DNA from: Clostridium sp. 28_12
Lineage (GTDB): Bacteria > Bacillota > Clostridia > TANB77 > CAG-508
Assembly: GCA_001916055.1 (NCBI GenBank)
Contig: MNRR01000031.1
Location: 1 to 53,407 of the forward strand
Direction: 5' to 3'
Length of the DNA: 53,407 bases
Shown: in pieces, positions 25,273-34,501 of the stretch
How positions within the stretch are numbered: the stretch's first letter is position 1
Layout of the letters: each line of letters opens with the position of its first letter
Notes under the pieces: model-generated
The model's input: only the letters and a program-made list of their open reading frames with translations
The model's database searches: none
What the model was told of the DNA's origin: nothing
Position numbers and translations under genes: made by a program

Positions 25273-28200
25273 TAATAAGGGCTCTGAGTTTGGTGGAAAA
25301 TTAATGCGGTCCTATTGTAGACTTTTTAGTTAATATAGGTGATGTTATTATGCATTTTATTCACTCTATGGTATTAGGAACTGGAAATCCGGCGATTTTC
25401 ATAGATTTGGATAATACTATTTTGGAGTATTTTGTTGTTGCTGCTGCTTTTATTTTGGCTGCTGCATTTGTTATACTAGCCGTTTTTACGGCAGCAGCAA
25501 TTGCAACGGCTGTTGCAACGGCTGCTGCAACGGCTGTAGGGATTGAAGGTGCAACATTGGCATCAGTAATAGGTTCAAAAGCAGTTGTAGGGCTGATTAT
25601 AACAACTTCTGTTGCAGCAGCAGGAACTGGTGCCAAAACTGGTCTTGTTGCTGCGGCCTTAGTAGATAGCAACTGGTTTGGTGAGGAAGCAGTTCTTACT
25701 AACTATCAAATAACACCAGAAGAGATATTTTCAGGGAAAATTGCGCTTCTAAACGTTAATTTCTTTTCAGATGAGTCAGTTACTGAAAATACAAAAACTA
25801 GTGATCAGGAAATTCAGTCGTATAAATTTCTAAATTATATCATTTCAGAAGATACAAAAAAAGAAATTAATTCAAAGCTTAAAGAGCTTGGATGTAATGA
25901 TTCAGTAGATTATAATAATATTATATCAAAGAATAAAGAACTTGGTGAGGTAAAAGTGCTATCATGGTCAAATAACAATGAAGAGTATAATTTGAAATAT
26001 TCTGTAACAGGGACTGCTAGCCAGGGAACACAAACAAGTTTACAAACTTCTACGTTTACTATAAATAAGGTAAAAACAGAACAAGTCGAAGTGAAGTCAA
26101 TAGCTCAACAAGTAAAATCAACAATAGCAAAATGGTATTATATTTTGAGAAATATGGCAATTGTATTAATGATTCCTATTCTAATATTTATTGGAATTAA
26201 GATATTGTTTGCTAGTGTAGCAAGTGAAAAGTCCAAATACAAAAATATGCTTGAGGATTGGCTTGTAGCATTTTGCCTGATTTTTCTTATGCAATATATA
26301 ATGGTGTTTTCAATGAATTTAGTAGAAAGTTTTACAAAGTTAGTAGGTAATATGGTACAAGAACATGTATACACAGTTGGTATTACAGATAAAGATGGAA
26401 AAATAAAAAAAGCTTTAAAAGAGAATAATTTATATGACGCACAAATGGAGGATAATGATGGAAATATTATATGGAATTCAGGAAACTTAATGGGACTAAT
26501 AAGAACTCAGGCAGCAGTGGAAAATGTTAAGGAAACCAATTCTTATTTGTATATAGGATATGCGTTGGCTTTTGTCATTTTAGTGTGGTATACAATATTT
26601 TTTGTGTATACATATTTAAAAAGAATTATATATTTGGCTTTTTTAACGGTTATAGCACCATTAGTAGCAATGACTTATCCGATTGATAAAATAAATGATG
26701 GAAAAGCCCAAGCTTTTGATATGTGGTTTAAAGAATATATATTTAATTTATTAATTCAACCTCTTCATTTAATATTATATACAATGTTGGTAAGTATGGC
26801 ATTTGACTTGGCTACAAAGAACATAGTATATACATTAGTAGTATTAGGATTTATGATGCCGGCAGAAAATTTATTGCGTAAATTCTTTGGATTTGAAAAA
26901 GCACAAACTCCAGGAGCTCTTGGAGGAGCTGCGGGAGCTGCAGTGTTTATGAATGTAATGAATCATTTGTTTAGAAAACCACCACATAAAAATCCGGGTG
27001 GAGGTGCTAGCGATAGAATCTTTAATGAAGAAAAAAAGAGTGAGAATAATAGTATCTTAAGAGATACGACGGGAATAGATAATTCAAAAATGCTTACAGA
27101 TGATGAAGGAGAACGAAGAGAAAGTATGGTGTTGAGTCCAGAAGAAGAAAATGATGATTTTGATGTACGTAAAATTCTTAAAGGCACAGAAAATCATAAT
27201 ATAGTTAATGATGAACAAAGCCCAGCTTCACCATCTAATATAATATTGGGTGGAAATAAAAATAATATGAATTATGATAACTTGACAGCAGATGAAATTG
27301 CTATTATGTCAAGGCTAAAAAATCCAGACATACCAAGTATAGGTGAAGATAGTGATGCAAGTGAGGATAAGGGTACTAATCTAAATGATAATAATTCTAT
27401 AAAGAGTAATTTAAGATTTAATCCTACTAGAAGTAATCCAAGTAAACAGATAAATCCAAGAAGAAATAATAATAATAAGACTAAAAAGAGTCGACAAGTT
27501 ATATCAGGAATAAAAGCTGTTGGAAGAGATTATGCAAGACAAAAATATAGAGGAGCTTTAAAAAATATATGGTCAGAAAACAGAATAAGAAATATAGGAG
27601 ATAAAATTATAGGGGGAACTGTTGGAGGAGCAGCAGGTTTGACTTCTTTTACATTAGGTATTGCTTCTGGAGGAGGAGTGCCAAAAACTGCGCAATATAC
27701 AGCTGCAGCTGCAACAGGAGGATATATGGCTGCAACAGCAAGATCTAAAAATCATTCAAAAGAATTAGATGTGGATTCAATTCAAAAAGAATTTGATAAA
27801 GGATTTCATGGAGATGATGTTGAAGGGCATAGAAAAGCACAATTAGAGAAAGAAAGAAAAGAATTCATGGAAAATGACAAAAAGATTAGAGAGTTAAGAG
27901 AAAAAATGAAATGTGAAACAGATGAAGAAACAAGAAATCTTTTAGAAAAACATAAAAAGATTTTAAATGCAGGATTTACTGATACATCAGATATAGCTTC
28001 TATAATTAAAATGTCAGAAGATTCAGGAATGTCTGATGAAAAAGCAATGACAATAGCAAAGTTTGCTAATAAATTCGATGCGAAAATAGATAGTGGAAGT
28101 ATATCTGAAAAAGAATCAAAAGATTTTGATTTTAAAGTAAAAAACATAGTAAAATCAAATAATCCAAATGCAGATGATAAAGAAATAGAACAGTCTAGAG

Positions 28201-28295
28201 AAAGAATTAAGAAATATGTAAATAATTATAAAAACATAAAAGATGGAATAGATGAAGTCGATATGAGTAATTACAATGCTGAAGATGAAGAATAG
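25175..28295 (+). CDS. VirB6/TrbL-like membrane channel protein, requires +1 shift at CGG
   Basis: The long open frame 25350-28295 lacks a proper start. Upstream, ATG 25175 in another frame gives a textbook signal peptide (KLIFLLCIILVLGTIF, cleavage after SYA), then SSNKGSEFGGKLM and CGG at 25307. A one-base skip there joins it to PIVDFLVNIGDVIMHF and the rest, making 1039 aa. The two frames overlap only in 25305-25333. The body has an Ala-rich membrane region, further helices around 260-330 and 390-520, as in VirB6/TrbL channel proteins, and a long hydrophilic Asn/Lys-rich tail with a Gly/Ala-rich hydrophobic patch. It follows virB4, as expected. Confidence 0.8.
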
Positions 28296-28348
28296 AAAAT
28301 GTTTATAATTATATTAAATTGTAATTTGCTATTGGAGGAACTGATGAA

Positions 28349-29074
28349 ATGATAAAAATAGAAAATGTTTCTAAATCATATGATAAAAAAAATAAAGTGA
28401 TAGACAAATTAAGTCTTGAAATTAATAATGGAGAAATATTTGGATTTCTAGGACCAAATGGAGCCGGAAAATCAACTACAATAAAAATGTTAACAGGTAT
28501 TTTAGACATGGATTATGGGGAAATTTCAATAGATAATTTTTCTATAAAGAATAATGCTATAGAAGCAAAGAAATCTTTCGGATATGTTCCGGATAGTCCA
28601 GATGTGTTTCTTAATTTAAAAGGAATAGAATATTTAAATTTTATGGCAGATATGTATGAAGTTAGCTTGAATGATAGAACAGAAAGAATTGAAGAACTAA
28701 TCAACATATTTGAGTTACGTAATGTTATAAATGATAAAATTCAAAGTTATTCACATGGTATGAGACAAAAAATAGTAATAATAGGCTCTTTAATACATGA
28801 ACCTAGAAATTGGATAATTGATGAACCAATGACTGGATTAGATCCTAAATCTACATATGAATTAAAACAAATAATGAAAAATATTACAAAACAAAATAAT
28901 ACTGTATTTTTCTCAACACATATATTAGATGTAGCAGAAAGATTATGTGATAGGATTGGAATAATAGATAAAGGAAAATTGATATTCGTAGGAACACTAG
29001 AAGAAATGAAAATTGAATTAAAAGAAAATAAATCTTTAGAGGAATTGTTTATGGAGATAATAAAAAATGATTAA
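28349..29074 (+). CDS. ABC transporter ATP-binding protein
   Basis: A 241-aa nucleotide-binding subunit. Walker A GPNGAGKST (near residue 37), signature SHGMRQK (a deviating LSGGQ), Walker B WIIDEPMTGLDP, switch His in FFSTH. The type belongs to bacitracin/ABC-2-like exporters. The stop overlaps the permease gene by 8 nt, so they form a pair. The substrate cannot be told. Confidence 0.92.
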   Translation: MIKIENVSKSYDKKNKVIDKLSLEINNGEIFGFLGPNGAGKSTTIKMLTGILDMDYGEISIDNFSIKNNAIEAKKSFGYVPDSPDVFLNLKGIEYLNFMADMYEVSLNDRTERIEELINIFELRNVINDKIQSYSHGMRQKIVIIGSLIHEPRNWIIDEPMTGLDPKSTYELKQIMKNITKQNNTVFFSTHILDVAERLCDRIGIIDKGKLIFVGTLEEMKIELKENKSLEELFMEIIKND

Positions 29075-30764
29075 TAAAATAATTCAATTATCAAAAATTT
29101 TGATTATGGACTATTATCAAAAATTAGATATATATGATAAAAAAACAAAAAAAATAAACTTTAGAAAGAGCTTTACATGGCTTTTGATTATAACAACGAT
29201 TTTAATAACATTTCTTAGTTATAAAATAATAAGTTTTTTAATGGATAGAGGAATTGCATTAATATTTTTTAAAATATATTTTCCGATAGTGGCAACAGTG
29301 TTTATGACACAAACAATATTAGTATGTTGTAATATATTCTTTTTTTCAAAGGATTTTCAGAATATTTTATACATGCCAATTAAGCCAATTGAGATATTAA
29401 TTGCTAAATTTAATACGATACTTAGTATAATTTATATATTAGAAGGAATGTTATTGATAAATCCATTATTAATATACGGAATATTAGCATCAAAAATAAT
29501 TAGTTATTATGTAATTATATTTTTTATATTGATAATATTTCCAATATTTTTTATACTTATAATTAGTACTATTATGTTGTTTGCTATCCAACTGGCAAGA
29601 TTAATAAAAAATAAAGATGTATTTCAAGTATTAATAAGTATGTGCATAACTTTTATAATAATATATTCGGAAATATATGCATACAAATTAGTATTTAATT
29701 CTAATATAATGAATGTACAAATTACAGAGAACGAAGAAATTCATGCTGTAATAATGAATACTGATGAATTAAACTTTAAATTAAAAAAATTTGATAGTTA
29801 TTTTATAGTGATTAATCCGATTATAAATATGATAGAGACAGTAAATATTAAGAATGTTCTCATAGAAGGAACTAAAATAATATTAATCAATATACTGATG
29901 TTTGCAATATTTTTATTTTTAGGAAAACTAGTGTATTTTAAAAATCTATTAAAAAATATAACATATGTAAATAGAAAGAAAATCGTGAAAAAAAATAGAA
30001 AAATTAAGTACAGAGAAGGTAAAATAAAAGATTCATATGTAAAGAATGAATTTTTTAAGATTATGAAGAATCCAACTTTTTTTCTGCAGTGTATAGTTCA
30101 ATATGTTGTTATAATAATAATTTCTTTATTATTAATTAATATGTTTATGCCAATAATTATAAAAATATTTATTGAACAAGACGCAATTACAAAATTAGGA
30201 AAAAATAATTTTATATTTCAATGTATGTGTATAATATTAGGAATATTACAAATTTTATTTTCATTTAATGCTATGTCAATTACAATAGTATCAAGAGAGG
30301 GAAAAGATGCAATTATAATGAAGTATATTCCGGTATCATTATTTAAACAGTTTATATGGAAGAATATACCACAAGTATTAATAAATATAATACCGATAAT
30401 AGGACTGGCAGTAGTAGTAAATAATAATACTAATATACGAATGATATACTATATAATAGGTATAATATTAGCGATGATTTTAAATATAGTAAATTGTATA
30501 TTAATGTCAATTGTAGACTTAAAAAATCCAAACTTAAATTGGACAACAGAAACATCAATATTTAAAAATAATAAAAATAGAATTTATCAGTATTTAGAGA
30601 CTTTTGTAATAATATTAATGCTATTATATTTGACAAAAATTTTAAAGAATATTAATATCTTTATATCATTGACTTTATTAATGTTAATAATTATTAATGC
30701 CTTGATAATTATTATTGTATATATTAAAAAGAACATTAATAAGTTATTTAGTAAAATATATTGA
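29067..30764 (+). CDS. ABC-2-like transporter permease
   Basis: A 565-aa very hydrophobic protein with about ten to twelve predicted membrane helices, coupled by an 8-nt overlap to the ATPase. It resembles the putative ABC exporter permeases of Firmicutes. Helix groups lie near residues 35-60, 70-95, 115-180, 270-295, 340-370, 390-430, 450-480 and 510-555, with a charged cytoplasmic segment around 305-330. Substrate unknown. Confidence 0.75.
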   Translation: MINKIIQLSKILIMDYYQKLDIYDKKTKKINFRKSFTWLLIITTILITFLSYKIISFLMDRGIALIFFKIYFPIVATVFMTQTILVCCNIFFFSKDFQNILYMPIKPIEILIAKFNTILSIIYILEGMLLINPLLIYGILASKIISYYVIIFFILIIFPIFFILIISTIMLFAIQLARLIKNKDVFQVLISMCITFIIIYSEIYAYKLVFNSNIMNVQITENEEIHAVIMNTDELNFKLKKFDSYFIVINPIINMIETVNIKNVLIEGTKIILINILMFAIFLFLGKLVYFKNLLKNITYVNRKKIVKKNRKIKYREGKIKDSYVKNEFFKIMKNPTFFLQCIVQYVVIIIISLLLINMFMPIIIKIFIEQDAITKLGKNNFIFQCMCIILGILQILFSFNAMSITIVSREGKDAIIMKYIPVSLFKQFIWKNIPQVLINIIPIIGLAVVVNNNTNIRMIYYIIGIILAMILNIVNCILMSIVDLKNPNLNWTTETSIFKNNKNRIYQYLETFVIILMLLYLTKILKNINIFISLTLLMLIIINALIIIIVYIKKNINKLFSKIY

Positions 30765-30796
30765 TAATTAATTAAAAATTTAATAAGGTATATAAG

Positions 30797-30828
30797 ATAG
30801 GTGCTATATAAATAGTACCTATTTTTTG
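30797..30828 (+). terminator. Terminator after the ABC pair
   Basis: ATAGGTGCTA (30797-30806) pairs with TAGTACCTAT (30813-30822) with one G-U pair, followed by six Ts. Confidence 0.85.
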
Positions 30829-30881
30829 GTTCTAAAATATCTACTAGCGAAATAATATTAGTTAGACAAGGAGGATGAAAA

Positions 30882-31418
30882 ATGAATAAAAAAATAATAA
30901 TTGCAATAATTTCTTTATTAATTATTGGAGGGTTAATAATTTTTATATATAAAAATATTAGTATAGAAAAAAATAAAGAAGATGAATATCAAGATTATAC
31001 ACCTCAACAAGAAATATCAGATGAACAAAATCGACAAACAAAAGTAACACTTTATTTCGAAAATTCTGAAACAGGTGAATTAGAGTCAGAAATTAGATTA
31101 ATTGATGCAAATACCCTTATAAAAGAACCAGAAAAAGAAATAATTAATTTATTAATTAAAGGACCACAAAGTAGCAATTTAAAAAAATTAATTCCAGATG
31201 GGACTGTTGTATATGATGTAAAAGTAAAAAATTCTTGTGCAGAAATAAATGTTTCAAATCAATTTTTAGAATTTGGAGATGAAAAAAATAAATTAAAAAT
31301 AATTAATAGCATAGTAAATACATTAACAAATTTAAAAGAAATAAATTCAATTAAATTTTTAATCAATGGAGAAACAAATGAAAAATTTGCAGATACATAT
31401 ATTAAAAATAATAATTAA
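30882..31418 (+). CDS. GerMN domain protein
   Basis: A 178-aa protein with an N-terminal membrane helix (residues 4-23) and a single GerMN domain (TKVTLYFENSETGELESEIR, LLIKGPQSSNLKKLIPDGT, INSIVNTLTNLKEINSIKF). GerMN domains occur in the spore germination/assembly protein GerM and in LpqB-type lipoproteins. There is no lipobox Cys. GGAGG lies 8 nt before the ATG. The location fits an envelope or sporulation role. Confidence 0.88.
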   Translation: MNKKIIIAIISLLIIGGLIIFIYKNISIEKNKEDEYQDYTPQQEISDEQNRQTKVTLYFENSETGELESEIRLIDANTLIKEPEKEIINLLIKGPQSSNLKKLIPDGTVVYDVKVKNSCAEINVSNQFLEFGDEKNKLKIINSIVNTLTNLKEINSIKFLINGETNEKFADTYIKNNN

Positions 31419-31560
31419 AAATAAATAATAAAAAAATAAATAATAAATAAATAATAAAAAAATAAATAATAAATAAATAATAAAAAAATAAATAATAAAT
31501 AAATAAAAAAATAAATAATAAAAAATAAATAATAAAAAATAAATAATAAAAATAATTTAA
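31417..31560. repeat. A/T-only minisatellite
   Basis: About 140 bp made only of A and T after the GerMN gene. A 26-bp unit, AAATAAATAATAAAAAAATA plus AATAAT, occurs three times without change, followed by a 23-bp variant and two 14-bp units (AAAAAATAAATAAT). Every unit carries stop codons, so it is non-coding. Copy number is likely to vary among strains. Confidence 0.88.
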
Positions 31561-31569
31561 TAAATTAAA

Positions 31570-31612
31570 TAATAAAGTTATTAAAATAAATTTTATTTTA
31601 ATAACTTTATTA
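31570..31612. terminator. Near-perfect 43-bp palindrome, bidirectional terminator
   Basis: Arms of 21 bp (31570-31590 and 31592-31612) meet at one central T (31591). The arms carry AATAAAGTTATTAAAATAAA and its complement. It lies between the plus-strand GerMN gene and a possible minus-strand small gene, so it can stop transcription from both sides. Confidence 0.8.
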
Positions 31613-31808
31613 ATTTATAATATTTTAAGGAGTCTGTAAATTTATTTAAAAAACATTCGACATCATTTAATGATTTACATGTATCTTTTTTTAATGATTT
31701 AAAATTTAATTTCTTTTTTGGTGGTGGTTTTTGTTTAGGCTCTAGGCAAGGTGGAGCAGGATGAGGATGCACTGGTGTGGGAGCTCTGCTATAAAAATAA
31801 TTATTCAT
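31593..31808 (-). CDS. Small Pro-rich hypothetical protein
   Basis: A 71-aa candidate with no recognised family. The N-terminal half is rich in Pro and His (APTPVHPHPAPPCLEPKQ, then KPPPKKK); the C-terminal half is an amphipathic helix (SLNDVECFLNKFTDSLKYY). AAAGTGA lies 5 nt before the ATG on the minus strand. The region is clearly richer in G+C than the surrounding spacer. The stop lies inside the 43-bp palindrome, which would serve as its terminator. Small Pro-rich, Cys-containing proteins are common in spore coats, but that role is speculation. Confidence 0.5.
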   Translation of the reverse strand: MNNYFYSRAPTPVHPHPAPPCLEPKQKPPPKKKLNFKSLKKDTCKSLNDVECFLNKFTDSLKYYKLIKLLK

Positions 31809-32009
31809 AAAATCACTTTCTTTTTTATATATTAATTTTTATAAAATAAATATAGTAATTATTATAAATTTTTAGTAATTTCTGTTGTGTAAAAGTTATT
31901 AAATTTATTTTACTATATTATATTAAAATTTATTTTAAATTGTGAAAATAAGTATTTAAAAAATAAAAAAAATATGATAAAATATATAAAAATGTGAAAG
32001 GAAAATAAA
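31809..32009. other. Spacer before rsmI
   Basis: A 200-bp A/T-rich spacer between the divergent small gene and rsmI. It should hold promoters for both directions, but I cannot single out a convincing -35/-10 pair. A weak AAAGGAAAA ribosome binding site precedes rsmI. Confidence 0.35.
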
Positions 32010-32831
32010 ATGAGAGGAAAATTATATATAGTAGCAACACCAATTGGAAATTTAGAAGATATAACATTAAGGGCATTAAATATTTTAAAAAATGTTGATT
32101 TAATTGCAGCAGAAGATACAAGACAAACTTTAAAATTATTAAATCATTTTGAAATATCTAAACCATTAATAAGTTATCACAGACATAATGAAGAAACTAA
32201 AAGTGATAGATTAATAGAGAAATTAAATAATGGAGAAAATATTGCATTAGTATCTGATGCGGGAACACCAGGAATTTGTGACCCTGGAGAAGAAGTAATA
32301 AAAAAAGCAATAGAAGAAAAAATAGAGGTAATACCTATACCTGGAGCATGTGCATTTGTAAATGCTTTAATTGCATCTGGATTAGATACAAAAGAATTTA
32401 CTTTTTTAGGTTTTTTGCCATTAAATAAAAAATTAAGAAAAGAAAAATTAGATGAAATTAATAAATCAGAAAAAACAATTATAATATATGAAGCACCACA
32501 CAAAATGAAAAATACATTAACTGATTTAAAAAACATATTAAATAATAGAAAAATAGTTTTAGCTAGGGAATTAACAAAAATACATGAAGAATTTATAAGA
32601 AGTAATATTGATGAATTAATAGAAAATATTAATAATATTAAAGGAGAACTGATTTTAATAATTGAAGGTGCAACAGAAAAAACAGAGGAAGAAAATAAAT
32701 TAAATAATTTAACATTAGAAGAACATTATAAATATTATGAGAAACAAGGATTTGATAAAAAAGAAATTATCAAAAAAATTGCAAAAGATAGAAATGTTAA
32801 TAAAAATGAAATTTACATGAAATTTATTTAA
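32010..32831 (+). CDS. rsmI: 16S rRNA (cytidine-1402-2'-O) methyltransferase
   Basis: A 273-aa SAM-dependent methyltransferase of the tetrapyrrole-methylase fold that modifies C1402 of 16S rRNA. Motifs: LYIVATPIGNLEDITLRAL at the N-terminus, AAEDTRQT, and SDAGTPGICDPGEEV. Length is normal. It stands alone with its own terminator. Confidence 0.96.
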   Translation: MRGKLYIVATPIGNLEDITLRALNILKNVDLIAAEDTRQTLKLLNHFEISKPLISYHRHNEETKSDRLIEKLNNGENIALVSDAGTPGICDPGEEVIKKAIEEKIEVIPIPGACAFVNALIASGLDTKEFTFLGFLPLNKKLRKEKLDEINKSEKTIIIYEAPHKMKNTLTDLKNILNNRKIVLARELTKIHEEFIRSNIDELIENINNIKGELILIIEGATEKTEEENKLNNLTLEEHYKYYEKQGFDKKEIIKKIAKDRNVNKNEIYMKFI

Positions 32832-32835
32832 ATAA

Positions 32836-32871
32836 AAAAAGATAGAAAAAATAATTAATTTCTATCTTTTT
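32836..32871. terminator. Bidirectional terminator between rsmI and abrB
   Basis: AAAAAGATAGAAA (32836-32848) pairs with TTTCTATCTTTTT (32859-32871). A and T runs on either side allow function for both convergent genes. Confidence 0.85.
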
Positions 32872-32874
32872 ATT

Positions 32875-33132
32875 TTATTCATTTATGTTTTCAAGAGAAG
32901 AAAGTTTTTCAGCACATTTTGAACAAATTAATTTGTCCTTATATGAGATTAGATTTTTTGAATTCCCACAGAAGATACAATTTGGTTCGTATTTTTTTAA
33001 AATAATTGAAGAACCATCAACGTAAATTTCTATTGGATCTTTTTCTGCTATATCGAATTTATTTCTAATTTCTATTGGTATAACAACTCTTCCTAATTCA
33101 TCAACTTTTCTTACAATTCCTGTAGATTTCAT
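32875..33132 (-). CDS. abrB: AbrB/SpoVT family transition-state regulator
   Basis: An 85-aa DNA-binding regulator. The N-terminal swapped-hairpin SpoVT-AbrB domain reads GIVRKVDELGRVVIPIEIR. The C-terminal part carries two CxxC pairs (CIFC and CSKC), a small zinc-ribbon-like element common in clostridial AbrB forms. AbrB controls stationary-phase and sporulation genes. AAGGAGG lies upstream on the minus strand (plus 33139-33145). Confidence 0.92.
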   Translation of the reverse strand: MKSTGIVRKVDELGRVVIPIEIRNKFDIAEKDPIEIYVDGSSIILKKYEPNCIFCGNSKNLISYKDKLICSKCAEKLSSLENINE

Positions 33133-33279
33133 ATTTGTCCTCCTTAAACATTTTAATCAATTCATTTATATAATAACATATATATTGGATTTGGTCAATC
33201 AAAACTTCAAAATATTGTAAATAAAAATAGTATAATTTTATAATTCGTAAAATATATATTAATATAAAGGTGGAGAAAA

Positions 33280-33864
33280 ATGCTAAATATATTATGGCCA
33301 ATTTTTATAATAATATCAATTATTTATTCAATATTTTCCGGAAATTTGAATAATTTAAATTCAGCTATTTTTGATGCTACGGAAAGTGCAGTTACTTTAA
33401 CATTAACATTAATTGGAACAACTTGCCTTTGGAGTGGAATAATGGAAGTTGCTTCTAATACATATATTATTGAAAATTTAGCGAAAATATTTAGGTCGAT
33501 AATTAAAAGGATTTTTATAAATTTAGATAGTAAAAATAAATCATATAATAATATTGTAATGAATATTATTGCAAATATTTTAGGATTAGGAAATGCTGCT
33601 ACTCCATTAGGGTTAAAAGCAATGGAGGAATTACAAAAAGAAAATAATAATAAAGATACATTAAGTGATAATATGATGATGTTAATTGTACTTAATACAG
33701 CTTCACTGCAAATTATTCCAACTACAGTTATTGCAATAAGAAGTTCACTTGGTTCGCAAAATCCTAGTAAAATAATTTTTCCTGTTTGGATATCGACTAT
33801 ATGTGCTGCATTTATGGCTATTATTTTTTGTAAAATTATTATTAAAATAACTAGAAAAAAATAG
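33280..33864 (+). CDS. spmA: Spore maturation protein A
   Basis: A 194-aa membrane protein of the SpmA family (nucleoside-recognition/Gate fold), needed for spore core dehydration in Bacillus. Signature ILGLGNAATPLGLKAMEELQ, with NMMMLIVLNTASLQIIPTT. Helices lie near 4-20, 45-65, 100-120, 140-160 and 165-190. spmB follows 11 nt later. Confidence 0.93.
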   Translation: MLNILWPIFIIISIIYSIFSGNLNNLNSAIFDATESAVTLTLTLIGTTCLWSGIMEVASNTYIIENLAKIFRSIIKRIFINLDSKNKSYNNIVMNIIANILGLGNAATPLGLKAMEELQKENNNKDTLSDNMMMLIVLNTASLQIIPTTVIAIRSSLGSQNPSKIIFPVWISTICAAFMAIIFCKIIIKITRKK

Positions 33865-33875
33865 GAAGGGTAAAT

Positions 33876-34403
33876 ATGAAAATAATTAATTATATTTCTA
33901 TAATTGCAATGCCAATGGTAATTTTTATAATTATAAGTGAAGCACTAAAAGAAAGAAAAAATGTTTTTGATATTTTTTTGAAAGGAGCAGCGGAAGGAGT
34001 TGGAATTAGTTTAAAAATATTTCCTACATTAGTTGGATTATTTGTTTCTATTGGAATGCTAAAAAGCTCTGGAATTTTGGATTTTATTATTAAAATTATT
34101 ACACCAATATTAACATTTTTAAATTTTCCAGGTGAAGTTGTGCCACTCGCATTACTAAGACCAATTTCGGGTAGTGCTTCAATGGCTATTGCAACAGATA
34201 TTATTAAAAATAATGGGGTGGATTCTTTTATTGGAATTTTAGCTTCAGTAATAATGGGGTCTACAGAGACAACATTATATACTATTGCCGTATATACTGG
34301 TTCTGTAAAAGTAAAAAATACAAGAGGTATTATATTTGCTGCATTGGCTGCTGATTTAACGGGGATTATGGTTTCTTTATTAGTTTGTAGGTTTATGTTT
34401 TAA
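33876..34403 (+). CDS. spmB: Spore maturation protein B
   Basis: A 175-aa membrane partner of SpmA. Typical blocks: EGVGISLKIFPTLVGLFV, ALLRPISGSASMAI and MGSTETTLYTIAVYTG. Start ATG 33876 follows GGAAGG. With spmA it forms a two-gene operon ended by the hairpin at 34406. Confidence 0.94.
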   Translation: MKIINYISIIAMPMVIFIIISEALKERKNVFDIFLKGAAEGVGISLKIFPTLVGLFVSIGMLKSSGILDFIIKIITPILTFLNFPGEVVPLALLRPISGSASMAIATDIIKNNGVDSFIGILASVIMGSTETTLYTIAVYTGSVKVKNTRGIIFAALAADLTGIMVSLLVCRFMF

Positions 34404-34405
34404 AT

Positions 34406-34455
34406 AAAAAAAGCATAAAATGTCGAATTTTGTCGAACGATTTTTTGCTTTTTTT
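34406..34455 (+). terminator. Terminator after spmB holding Spo0A-box-like repeats
   Basis: AAAAAAGCA (34407-34415) pairs with TGCTTTTTT (34446-34454). The loop contains TGTCGAATT and a perfect Spo0A-box match TTTGTCGAA at 34429-34437, so two 0A-like sites stand in tandem about 30 bp before the next promoter. Confidence 0.75.
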
Positions 34456-34466
34456 GAAAAATTATA

Positions 34467-34495
34467 TTGACAATAGGAAAAAAATGATGTAACAT
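34467..34495 (+). promoter_or_regulatory. Promoter-like site before candidate RNA
   Basis: TTGACA (34467-34472) and TAACAT (34490-34495) with a 17-bp spacer. No gene follows on this strand, which suggests a non-coding transcript. ATTGACA is mirrored by TGTCAAT at 34499-34505, an inverted repeat around the -10. Confidence 0.5.
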
Positions 34496-34501
34496 AATGT
34501 C

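Noticed and set aside
25361..25672. Ala-rich minus-strand ORF in the virB6-like gene
   Set aside because: It mirrors the Ala-rich membrane segment of the plus-strand protein and lacks a ribosome binding site.
14399..28295. Complete integrative conjugative element
   Set aside because: No integrase, relaxase, coupling protein or flanking att repeats were found around this block.
31417..31560. Possible CRISPR array
   Set aside because: The repeated units are contiguous with no unique spacers and contain only A and T; it is a minisatellite, and no cas genes are present.
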